NCBI GenBank assembly: GCA_027038775.1
Contig: JALWGP010000071.1
Coordinates: forward strand, 1 to 5,156
DNA: 5,156 nt
Direction of reading: 5' to 3'
DNA from: Sedimenticola sp.
GTDB taxonomy: Bacteria > Pseudomonadota > Gammaproteobacteria > Chromatiales > Chromatiaceae
The notes below the pieces were generated by a model. It did no database searches. It saw only the letters and a program-made list of their open reading frames with translations, and was not told the origin of the DNA. The translations under genes were made by a program, and so were the position numbers. Shown here piece after piece: positions 1 through 5,156 of the stretch (its first letter is position 1; the number at the start of each line of letters is the position of its first letter).

Positions 1-444
1 GAGCTGCTCTTCGTGCTGGCCTGCAGCGCCCCCGCCGAGCTGGAGGCGCGCCGCTTCCTGCCGCCCACCGCCGTGCGCCTGGTGCTGGACCGCGGCGGCA
101 ACGACCACGCCGACCGCCTGCCGCCGGAGAGGCTGCGCGGGGTCTCCCTGCACCGCGACCGCGCCACCGCCGCCGCGGTGGTCAAGTCGCAGGCGGAGCT
201 GGTGCGCCGGCTCATGCAGCGGGGCGAGGCGCTGGCCCGGGAGCAGGCGGAAGCCCTGAAGCAGAAGGCGCTGTCGGCCATGCGCGCCGGGCTCGATGCG
301 GAGATCCGGCGCATCCTGCAGCTGGGCGCGGAAGAGGACGACGAGATCCTGCTGGGGCTCACCACCCGGCGGGTGCTGCTGGAGGACTACCTGCAGCAGG
401 CGCTGCTGCGGCTCGACGCGGTGCGGCTCATCGTGCGCGCCTAG
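1..444 (+). CDS. rapA: RNA polymerase-associated protein RapA, C-terminal 147 residues (5' end outside window)
   Basis: RapA (HepA) is a Swi2/Snf2-family ATPase that binds RNA polymerase and helps recycle it after transcription. Only the C-terminal part is present: the frame is open from base 1 and ends at TAG 442-444. The helicase motor lies upstream of the window. What is seen is the RapA-specific C-terminal domain. The segment RRFLPPTAVRLVLDRGGND (visible residues 17-35) matches the RFLPMTPVR.LLD..GN stretch I recall from E. coli RapA. A long charged helical region follows (about 64-110), and the last ten residues, LDAVRLIVRA, match the E. coli LDALRLIV ending. The E. coli protein is about 968 residues, so roughly 85% is missing here. 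The gene stops 81 bases before the patatin gene, with no clear T-tailed terminator between them. The identification rests on remembered family sequence, not a search. Confidence 0.9.
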   Translation, partial: ELLFVLACSAPAELEARRFLPPTAVRLVLDRGGNDHADRLPPERLRGVSLHRDRATAAAVVKSQAELVRRLMQRGEALAREQAEALKQKALSAMRAGLDAEIRRILQLGAEEDDEILLGLTTRRVLLEDYLQQALLRLDAVRLIVRA

Positions 445-450
445 GAAACC

Positions 451-479
451 GCTGTAGGAGCGGCGCCCCCGCCGCGAAA
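451..479 (+). repeat. REP-like palindromic element (GTAGGAGCGG type)
   Basis: The element begins GCTGTAGGAG and ends GCCGCGAAA, with a perfect 6-bp stem GCGGCG (460-465) / CGCCGC (470-475) closed by a CCCC loop. A GTAGGAGCGG head, a short GC stem and a CGCGAA tail are typical of dispersed REP/extragenic palindromes in Pseudomonas, Xanthomonas and related high-GC gammaproteobacteria. It lies 6 bases after the rapA stop codon, as such elements usually do. It may stabilise or help end the rapA transcript, but no T-run follows, so a true intrinsic terminator is not supported. Only one copy is visible, so its repeat status is inferred from resemblance. Confidence 0.65.
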
Positions 480-483
480 GGCC

Positions 484-499
484 TGGCACGCATCTGGAA
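484..499 (+). promoter_or_regulatory. Possible degenerate sigma-54 (-24/-12) promoter
   Basis: TGGCAC at 484-489, preceded by C and followed by G, is a perfect -24 box. Five bases later TGGAA (495-499) stands where TTGCA is expected, so the -12 box matches at 3 of 5 positions and lacks the usual GC. Transcription would start near 510, giving a leader of about 16 bases before the ATG at 526. No good sigma-70 -10 box is visible in this gap. The missing -12 GC makes this weak; the gene may instead be read through from rapA. Confidence 0.2.
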
Positions 500-525
500 C
501 CGAGAAGAACGAGATCCAAAAAGAG

Positions 526-2739
526 ATGAAACACCCCCTGCTGCAAGTTGCCGGATCCATCCTTTTCACTCTGCTCGTAGCCGCAGCGTTCGGTACCGAA
601 CCGGAATCTGATCGTCCCCGCATCGGCCTGGTGCTCAGCGGCGGTGGTGCCCGTGGTGCGGCCCACATCGGTGTGCTCAAGGTGCTGGAGGCCCAGCGGG
701 TGCCCGTGGACTGTGTTGCCGGCACCTCCATGGGCGCCATCGTGGGCGGTCTCTATGCTTCGGGCATGTCGGCAGAGGAGATCGAGCAGGCCATCCTGGA
801 GATCGACTGGAAGGACATCCTCAAGGATGACACCAGCCGTGAGAAGCTCAGCTTCCGCCGCAAGCGCGACGAGGACGAGTTCTTGCTTCGTTCGGAGATC
901 GGCCTGAACCGTGGCGAAGTGCAGCTGCCGATGGGGCTGATCCAGGGGCAGAAGCTGCTGCTGGAGCTCAAGGCCCTCACCCGGCCGGTGGCGGGGGTCC
1001 GGGACTTCGACCGCCTGCCCATTCCCTTCCGCGCCGTGGCCACCGACATCGCCACCGGCAAGGAGGTGGTGATCGGCAAGGGCGACCTGGCCACCGCCAT
1101 GCGGGCCAGTGCTTCCATTCCCAGCGCCTTCGCGCCGGTGGAGATGGACGGGCGCCTGCTGGTGGATGGTGGCGTGAGCGACAACCTGCCGGTGCGCGTG
1201 GCGCGGCAGATGTGCGCCGATGTGCTCATCGTGGTGGACATCAGTACGCCGCTGCGGAAGCAGGAAGAGATCACCGATGCCCTGGCGGTGGCCGACCAGC
1301 TCACCAACATCATGACCCGTGGCAACACCGAGCGGAGCCTGGCGTTGCTGGATGCGGAAGACCTCCTCCTGGTTCCCGATCTCGGCGACATCACCACCCT
1401 GGACTTCCCCCGTTCCGGCGAGGCCGTGCCCCTGGGGGAAGAGGCGGCGCGCCGAATCGCGGACCGGCTGGCCAGGTGGTCACTGGACGAGGAGCGGTGG
1501 CTGGCCTGGCAGGCGGGCAGGCAGGGGGGGAAGAGGCGGGCGTTGGCGCCCAGGATTGCCTTCGTGCGCATCCGCAATGATTCGGGGCTCTCCGACGAGG
1601 TGCTGCGCCAGCAGCTGGGCATCCGGCCCGGTGAACCATTGGACACCCGGAAGTTGGAAGCGGGGATCTCGCGCATCTACGGCACCGACCTCTTCCAGCT
1701 CGTAACCTACCACTTGGAACGAACCCCGGAAGGCACCGGCCTGGTGGTGGAGGCCCGGGCCAAGCGCTGGGGTCCCAACTACCTCGACTGGAGCCTGCGT
1801 TTCTACGGCGACTGGCATAGCGGCAACGGCCTGGACGTGGGAGTAGGCTACACGAGAACCGCCATCAACCCGCTGGGTGGCGAGTTTCGGGCCATTGTCA
1901 GGGTAGGTGAGAATCCCGATGTTTTCGTGGAGCTCTACCAGCCCCTGGATTACCACCAACCTTTCTTCCTCAACCCCCAGCTGGAACTGATGCGACGGAG
2001 TGTCGGCTTCTTCTTCGAAGGGGACCAGATTGCACAGTACGATTTCAGGCAGCTCCGATCTTCCCTGGACCTGGGCAAGGAACTGGGCAGCTGGGGCGAG
2101 GTCCGCCTGGGCTACCAGTACGCCTACGACCGTTTCCGACTGGAGATCGGCGATCCCGTCAATCTGCCCGAAGGCAGTGAACACGAGGGCCAGCTCTACC
2201 TGCAGTTCTCCACCGATACTTTCGACAACCTCTACTTTCCCAGCCGGGGGCATCGCGGCGGGCTCGGTTATCACCTGTACCGCCGTTCACTTGGCGGCGA
2301 CCACGATTTCGAGCAGCTCACAGGCTACTGGACCGCCGTCGGCTCCCTGGGACGCAATACCCTCCTGGTTCATGCGCGGGCGGCCTACCAGTTCGGCAAG
2401 GAGGCGGAGCAGAGCATCTACGGCCGCCAGGATCTCGGCGGCTTTCTTCACCTCTCCGGTTACGCGCGCCACGAGCTCTCCGGTTCCTACCTGGCTTTCG
2501 GCTACGTGGGCCTGCTGCGCCGCCTCAACGAAAGGTTCTCTACCGTGCCCATCTACCTGGGCGCCACCCTGGAGACTGGCAACACCTGGGAGTTCGCGGA
2601 AGAGTTCGGTAAAGACTGGATCATGGGGGGCAGCCTGTTCCTGGGATTCGACACCTTCCTGGGACCCCTCTACCTGGGCGTGGGGGCTGCGGAGGAGGAC
2701 CACCAGAGTGCTTTCGTCTACCTCGGCTCACCCTTCTGA
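526..2739 (+). CDS. Patatin-like phospholipase with POTRA and outer-membrane beta-barrel (type Vd autotransporter, PlpD-like)
   Basis: This is a predicted secreted or surface-exposed lipid acyl hydrolase of 737 residues, close to Pseudomonas PlpD (about 730). Residues 1-23 form a Sec signal peptide: K2, a hydrophobic core at about 12-22, and likely cleavage near AAAFG. The patatin domain spans about 32-280. It has the oxyanion loop GGGARG (39-44), the nucleophile elbow GTSMG with Ser68, and the catalytic Asp214 in DGG (214-216), so the Ser-Asp dyad is intact. A linker with basic patches follows, then one POTRA domain (about 344-412, starting IAFVRIRNDSG) and a strand-rich barrel from about 418 to the C-terminus. 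The protein ends in FVYLGSPF with a terminal Phe, as in BAM-inserted barrels. In the known family the lipase domain is carried to the surface by its own barrel and may be released. The start is the only ATG placed just before a good signal peptide; ribosome-binding signals are weak (purine-rich AGAAG at 503-507 and AAAGAG touching the ATG). It is probably monocistronic, and the next gene is convergent. Substrate and true surface exposure are inferred. A non-secreted relative is unlikely given the signal peptide and barrel. Confidence 0.92.
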   Translation: MKHPLLQVAGSILFTLLVAAAFGTEPESDRPRIGLVLSGGGARGAAHIGVLKVLEAQRVPVDCVAGTSMGAIVGGLYASGMSAEEIEQAILEIDWKDILKDDTSREKLSFRRKRDEDEFLLRSEIGLNRGEVQLPMGLIQGQKLLLELKALTRPVAGVRDFDRLPIPFRAVATDIATGKEVVIGKGDLATAMRASASIPSAFAPVEMDGRLLVDGGVSDNLPVRVARQMCADVLIVVDISTPLRKQEEITDALAVADQLTNIMTRGNTERSLALLDAEDLLLVPDLGDITTLDFPRSGEAVPLGEEAARRIADRLARWSLDEERWLAWQAGRQGGKRRALAPRIAFVRIRNDSGLSDEVLRQQLGIRPGEPLDTRKLEAGISRIYGTDLFQLVTYHLERTPEGTGLVVEARAKRWGPNYLDWSLRFYGDWHSGNGLDVGVGYTRTAINPLGGEFRAIVRVGENPDVFVELYQPLDYHQPFFLNPQLELMRRSVGFFFEGDQIAQYDFRQLRSSLDLGKELGSWGEVRLGYQYAYDRFRLEIGDPVNLPEGSEHEGQLYLQFSTDTFDNLYFPSRGHRGGLGYHLYRRSLGGDHDFEQLTGYWTAVGSLGRNTLLVHARAAYQFGKEAEQSIYGRQDLGGFLHLSGYARHELSGSYLAFGYVGLLRRLNERFSTVPIYLGATLETGNTWEFAEEFGKDWIMGGSLFLGFDTFLGPLYLGVGAAEEDHQSAFVYLGSPF

Positions 2740-2777
2740 CGGTCGCGCAGGAAACTTCCACCCTCCGTGGGTTCTCA

Positions 2778-3083
2778 CTACTCCCCGTCGCGTTCCACGA
2801 TCCCGTTCTTCACCAGCACCCGGTGGATCTTGCGGGCGCTGCGTGCCAGCTGGCTGAGCTCCGCCAGCCCCGGTTTCTCGCCACTCTCCAGCCGCACTTC
2901 CCAGTTCTCCAGCTCGGAGGAGAGGTACTCCAGCAGCTTCAGCGAACAGGCGTTGCAGCCGTCCTTGCAGAGCTGTTCCTCGGGGAGATCGAAGGGAATC
3001 CGCCTGCGGATCTCGCCGATGAGCCGGCGCATGGCCTCGGGGGTGTCGGGCTTGCGGGGGGAGGGAGGGGACATGGTGGACAT
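2778..3083 (-). CDS. Small conserved-looking protein with CxxxCxxC motif, function unknown
   Basis: I do not recognise a named family. From the ATG at 3083 the product is 101 residues and stops at TAG (complement of 2778-2780). The first 15 residues are Pro/Ser/Arg-rich and probably disordered. The rest looks helical and charged: MRRLIGEIRRRIPFDLP, then CKDGCNACSLKLLEYL with Cys39, Cys43 and Cys46, then ELENWEVRLESGEKPGL and a basic helix ending IHRVLVKNGIVERDGE. Three closely spaced Cys suggest metal or Fe-S binding or a redox role, but this is inference. The spacing equals the radical-SAM CxxxCxxC motif, yet the protein is far too small for that fold. There is no signal peptide or membrane segment. 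The start is uncertain: ATG 3074 would give 98 residues, and an in-frame GTG at 3146 would give 122 residues with an Arg-rich head (RRRRRR). It converges on the patatin gene with a 38-base gap and is divergent from aceE. The clean amphipathic protein and normal codon bias favour a real gene. Confidence 0.7.
   Translation of the reverse strand: MSTMSPPSPRKPDTPEAMRRLIGEIRRRIPFDLPEEQLCKDGCNACSLKLLEYLSSELENWEVRLESGEKPGLAELSQLARSARKIHRVLVKNGIVERDGE
3039..3070 (+). other. Five-tract G-quadruplex-type motif inside the start of the small minus-strand gene
   Basis: The plus strand carries five G-tracts: 3039-3043 (5 G), 3048-3050 (3), 3056-3061 (6), 3063-3065 (3) and 3067-3070 (4). The loops are 4, 5, 1 and 1 bases. 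This satisfies the usual four-tracts-of-three rule with loops of 7 or less, with one tract to spare. Because the gene runs on the minus strand, the G-rich strand is the template and the mRNA carries C-runs (the codons for SPPSPRKPDTPE). The tracts begin 4 bases inside the ATG at 3074. The pattern is certain; folding in the cell is not, and Pro/Arg codon choice in GC-rich DNA could produce it by chance. Confidence 0.5.
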
Positions 3084-3091
3084 TGTACCGT

Positions 3092-3106
3092 GGCGGCGCC
3101 GCCGCC
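3092..3106 (-). other. GC hairpin directly upstream of the ATG at 3083
   Basis: Read on the minus strand, GGCGGC, a GGC triloop and GCCGCC form a perfect 6-bp all-GC hairpin ending 8 bases before the ATG at 3083, where a Shine-Dalgarno would sit. The same stretch holds two overlapping perfect palindromes (3092-3103 and 3102-3111). If the protein starts at 3083 or 3074, the hairpin may hinder ribosome loading. If it starts at GTG 3146, the hairpin lies inside the Arg codons. It could be nothing more than CGC/CGG codon runs. Confidence 0.35.
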
Positions 3107-3169
3107 GGCGGATTGCCCATGATGCTTCAGCTCGTCGAAACTCCACGGAAATTCCCGGCAGTTCAACCT

Positions 3170-3199
3170 GATATGGGCGTAAATAAGACGATTGTCATA
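3170..3199 (-). promoter_or_regulatory. Candidate sigma-70 promoter for the small minus-strand gene
   Basis: On the minus strand ATGACA (complement of 3194-3199) matches the TTGACA -35 box at 5 of 6 positions. After 17 bases CATATC (complement of 3170-3175) is a weak 3 of 6 match to TATAAT. Transcription would begin near 3163. That would leave about 80 bases before ATG 3083, or under 20 before GTG 3146. It lies in the AT-rich divergent region, the natural place for a promoter. The call is tentative because of the poor -10. Confidence 0.25.
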
Positions 3200-3237
3200 T
3201 AAAAATGAAATGTTAAGTTATTGAAACAAAAGAAAAC

Positions 3238-3266
3238 GTGAATTTACGGTTTTTTTCTGTTAGCAT
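3238..3266 (+). promoter_or_regulatory. Candidate extended -10 promoter of aceE
   Basis: TAGCAT (3261-3266) matches TATAAT at 4 of 6 positions and is preceded by TGT (3258-3260), the TGn extended -10 signature. Seventeen bases upstream GTGAAT (3238-3243) is a weak -35 (3 of 6), and the spacer contains a T7 run. Transcription would start near 3273, leaving about 33 untranslated bases before the aceE ATG. Another possible start is TTGTCA (3193-3198, 5 of 6 to the -35 consensus), but it lacks a good -10 at proper spacing. I see no clear E. coli-type PdhR operator (ATTGGTNNNACCAAT). Confidence 0.4.
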
Positions 3267-3291
3267 GGCGTGCATCTTTTCTCCCGGCAAT

Positions 3292-3295
3292 GGAG
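3292..3295 (+). promoter_or_regulatory. Ribosome binding site of aceE
   Basis: GGAG at 3292-3295 lies 10 bases before the ATG at 3306. It supports that start over the nearby out-of-frame ATG at 3290. Confidence 0.6.
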
Positions 3296-3305
3296 CACGA
3301 GCGCC

Positions 3306-5156
3306 ATGGCAGAACGACCCGACATCGATCCCCAGGAGACCCAGGAGTGGCTGGAGGCGCTGGAGGCGGTCCTCGAGAACGAGGGGCCCGAGCGCGCCCA
3401 CTACCTGCTGGAGCAGCTCATCGAGAAGGCGCGCCTCTCCGGGGCCTACCTGCCCTTCAAGGCCACCACCGCCTACCAGAACACCATTCCGCCCAGCCAG
3501 CAGCCGCCCTTCCCGGGCAACCGGGCCATGGAGCGGCGCATCCGCTCCTTCATCCGGTGGAACGCCATGGCCATGGTGGTACAGGCCAACCGCAAGTCCT
3601 CCGAGCTGGGCGGCCACATCGCCAGCTTCGCCTCGGCGGCCACCCTCTTCGACGTGGGCTTCAACCACTTCTTCCGCGCCACCAACGAGGAGCAGGAGGG
3701 GGATCTCGTCTTCTTCCAGGGCCACTCGGCGCCCGGCATCTACGCCCGCGCCTTCCTGGAGGGACGGCTCACCGAGGAGGACCTGAACAACTTCCGCCAG
3801 GAGGCGGAGGGCAAGGGGCTCAGCTCCTACCCCCACCCCTGGCTGATGCCGGGCTTCTGGCAGTTCCCCACCGTCTCCATGGGGCTGGGGCCGCTCATGG
3901 CCATCTACCAGGCCCGCTTCATGCGCTACCTGCAGGACCGTGGCATCGCCGACACCTCGGGACGCAAGGTGTGGGCCTTCATGGGCGACGGCGAGATGGA
4001 CGAGCCGGAGGCCCTGGGCGCCATCTCCCTGGCGGCGCGCGAGCGGCTGGACAACCTCATCTTCGTCATCAACTGCAACCTGCAGCGCCTCGACGGCCCG
4101 GTGCGGGGCAACGGAAAGATCATCCAGGAGCTGGAGGCGGTCTTCCGCGGTGCCGGCTGGAACGTCGTCAAGGTGATCTGGGGCGGCTACTGGGATCCGC
4201 TGCTGGCGCGTGACAAGAAGGGTCTGCTGCGCCGCCGCATGGAGGAGGCGCTGGACGGCGACTACCAGGCCTACAAGGCCAAGGGCGGCGCCTATACCCG
4301 CGAGCACTTCTTCGGCAAGTATCCCGAGCTGCTGGAGATGGTGGCCAACATGTCGGACGAGGACATCTGGCGCCTCAACCGCGGCGGCCACGATCCCATC
4401 AAGGTCTATGCCGCCTACAAGGCGGCGGTGGAGCACCGCGGCCAGCCCACGGTGATCCTGGCCAAGACGGTGAAGGGCTACGGGATGGGCGAGGCCGGCG
4501 AGGGACAGAACATCACCCACTCGCAGAAGAAGATGGGTGAGAACGCCCTGCGCCAGTTCCGCGACCGCTTCAACATTCCCATTCCGGACGAGCAGCTCGC
4601 CTCCACGCCTTACTACAAGCCCTCGCCCGACAGCGAGGAGATGAAGTACATGCGCGAGCGGCGCGAGGCGCTGGGCGGCTTCCTGCCGCAGCGGCGCACC
4701 GAGGCGAAGCCCCTGGAGGTACCAACCCTGGAGACCTTCAAGGCACTGCTCGAAGGCACCGGCGAGCGCGAGATGTCCACCACCATGGCCTACGTGCGTT
4801 TCCTCTCCACCCTGTTGCGGGACAAGAAGGTGGGCAAGTACGTGGTGCCCATCGTGCCCGACGAGGCGCGCACCTTCGGCATGGAGGGGATGTTCCGCCA
4901 GCTCGGCATCTACTCCCACGTGGGTCAGCTCTACACGCCCATGGACGCCGACCAGGTGATGTACTACCGGGAGGACGTGAAGGGGCAGATCCTGCAGGAG
5001 GGGATCAACGAGGCGGGCGCCATGTCGTCGTGGATCGCGGCGGCCACCGCCTACTCCAACCACAATGTGCCCATGATCCCCTTCTACATCTACTACTCGA
5101 TGTTCGGCTTCCAGCGGGTGGGCGACCTGGCCTGGGCCGCCGGCGACATGCAGGCG
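3306..5156 (+). CDS. aceE: Pyruvate dehydrogenase E1 component, homodimeric type (3' end outside window)
   Basis: AceE is the thiamine-diphosphate E1 subunit of the pyruvate dehydrogenase complex. It decarboxylates pyruvate and acetylates the lipoyl domains of E2 (AceF) in the cytoplasm. The frame from ATG 3306 (MAERPDIDPQETQEW) stays open to the last base, giving 617 of roughly 887 residues. It reads almost colinearly with E. coli AceE. The ThDP/Mg motif is GDG at 227-229, with Asn256 and Asn258 in NCN. His104 (GGH) and His140 (QGH), His405 in the mobile loop (GQNITHSQ) and Glu569 (LQEGINE) correspond, at a constant offset of -2, to the E. coli active-site residues I recall as His106, His142, His407 and Glu571. 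The visible end lies in the second (Pyr) domain at FGFQRVGDLAWAAGD; the C-terminal domain is missing. The start is backed by GGAG 10 bases upstream. aceF and lpd would be expected downstream but cannot be seen. No frameshift or lost catalytic residue was found. Confidence 0.97.
   Translation, partial: MAERPDIDPQETQEWLEALEAVLENEGPERAHYLLEQLIEKARLSGAYLPFKATTAYQNTIPPSQQPPFPGNRAMERRIRSFIRWNAMAMVVQANRKSSELGGHIASFASAATLFDVGFNHFFRATNEEQEGDLVFFQGHSAPGIYARAFLEGRLTEEDLNNFRQEAEGKGLSSYPHPWLMPGFWQFPTVSMGLGPLMAIYQARFMRYLQDRGIADTSGRKVWAFMGDGEMDEPEALGAISLAARERLDNLIFVINCNLQRLDGPVRGNGKIIQELEAVFRGAGWNVVKVIWGGYWDPLLARDKKGLLRRRMEEALDGDYQAYKAKGGAYTREHFFGKYPELLEMVANMSDEDIWRLNRGGHDPIKVYAAYKAAVEHRGQPTVILAKTVKGYGMGEAGEGQNITHSQKKMGENALRQFRDRFNIPIPDEQLASTPYYKPSPDSEEMKYMRERREALGGFLPQRRTEAKPLEVPTLETFKALLEGTGEREMSTTMAYVRFLSTLLRDKKVGKYVVPIVPDEARTFGMEGMFRQLGIYSHVGQLYTPMDADQVMYYREDVKGQILQEGINEAGAMSSWIAAATAYSNHNVPMIPFYIYYSMFGFQRVGDLAWAAGDMQA

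Noticed and set aside
753..1676. A 307-codon open frame on the minus strand inside the patatin gene
   Set aside because: It is Ser/Arg-rich shadow sequence antisense to the catalytic domain of a clear patatin protein, with no motif of its own.
2740..2777. Terminator between the convergent patatin and small genes
   Set aside because: Only 4-bp stems can be drawn (CCAC/GTGG around 2758-2770, GGAA/TTCC around 2750-2759) and there is no T-run on either strand, so an intrinsic terminator is not supported.
2000..2857. A 285-codon plus-strand frame overlapping the patatin gene's 3' end
   Set aside because: It is out of frame with the barrel and Ser/Ala/Arg/Trp-rich. The in-frame product ends properly in a BAM-type terminal Phe at 2739, so a frameshift is not indicated.
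2823..3122. Plus-strand frames opposite the small Cys protein
   Set aside because: They lack a ribosome site and motifs and have biased composition. The minus-strand frame gives the more protein-like, amphipathic sequence.
3290..4213. A 307-codon plus-strand frame starting at ATG 3290
   Set aside because: It is a frame shadow of aceE. The ATG at 3306 gives the conserved E1 N-terminus and has GGAG at a proper distance.
3213..5063. A 616-codon open frame on the minus strand, opposite aceE
   Set aside because: It is antisense to a clearly recognised aceE. It reads as low-complexity His/Val/Gly/Leu/Ala-rich protein with no domain I know, as expected from the third-position GC bias of the real gene.

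Overview
The window is GC-rich chromosomal DNA from a gammaproteobacterium. The two edge genes, rapA (RNA polymerase recycling ATPase, 3' end only) and aceE (homodimeric pyruvate dehydrogenase E1, 5' part only), both closely resemble their Escherichia coli counterparts. High GC, strong G/C bias at third codon positions and a GTAGGAGCGG-type REP hairpin suggest a high-GC lineage of the Pseudomonas, Xanthomonadales or Ectothiorhodospiraceae/Chromatiales kind. The genus cannot be read from the sequence.

Layout: positions 1-444 (+) hold the last 147 residues of RapA. The gap 445-525 holds a REP-like hairpin and a possible degenerate sigma-54 promoter. Positions 526-2739 (+) encode a complete 737-residue patatin-like phospholipase with signal peptide, POTRA domain and C-terminal outer-membrane beta-barrel, the architecture of a type Vd autotransporter (PlpD family). 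Positions 2778-3083 (-) encode a convergent small protein of about 101 residues with a CxxxCxxC motif; I cannot name it. Its start region carries a G-quadruplex-type G-tract array on the opposite strand and a GC hairpin. Positions 3084-3305 are a divergent regulatory region whose middle (about 3177-3260) is strikingly AT-rich. From 3306 to the window edge (+) runs aceE, with 617 codons visible and all checked catalytic residues in place.

The genes do not form one pathway. RapA serves transcription, AceE feeds pyruvate into the TCA cycle, and the patatin protein is an envelope or secreted lipase. The small Cys protein faces away from aceE across a shared promoter region and converges on the patatin gene. 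I see no mobile element, CRISPR array, tRNA or rRNA, and no convincing evidence of a wholly new system. The points most worth a second look are the type Vd lipase with a G7 tract in its inter-domain linker, the uncharacterised CxxxCxxC protein with its unusual start region, and the regulatory signals in the two gaps.
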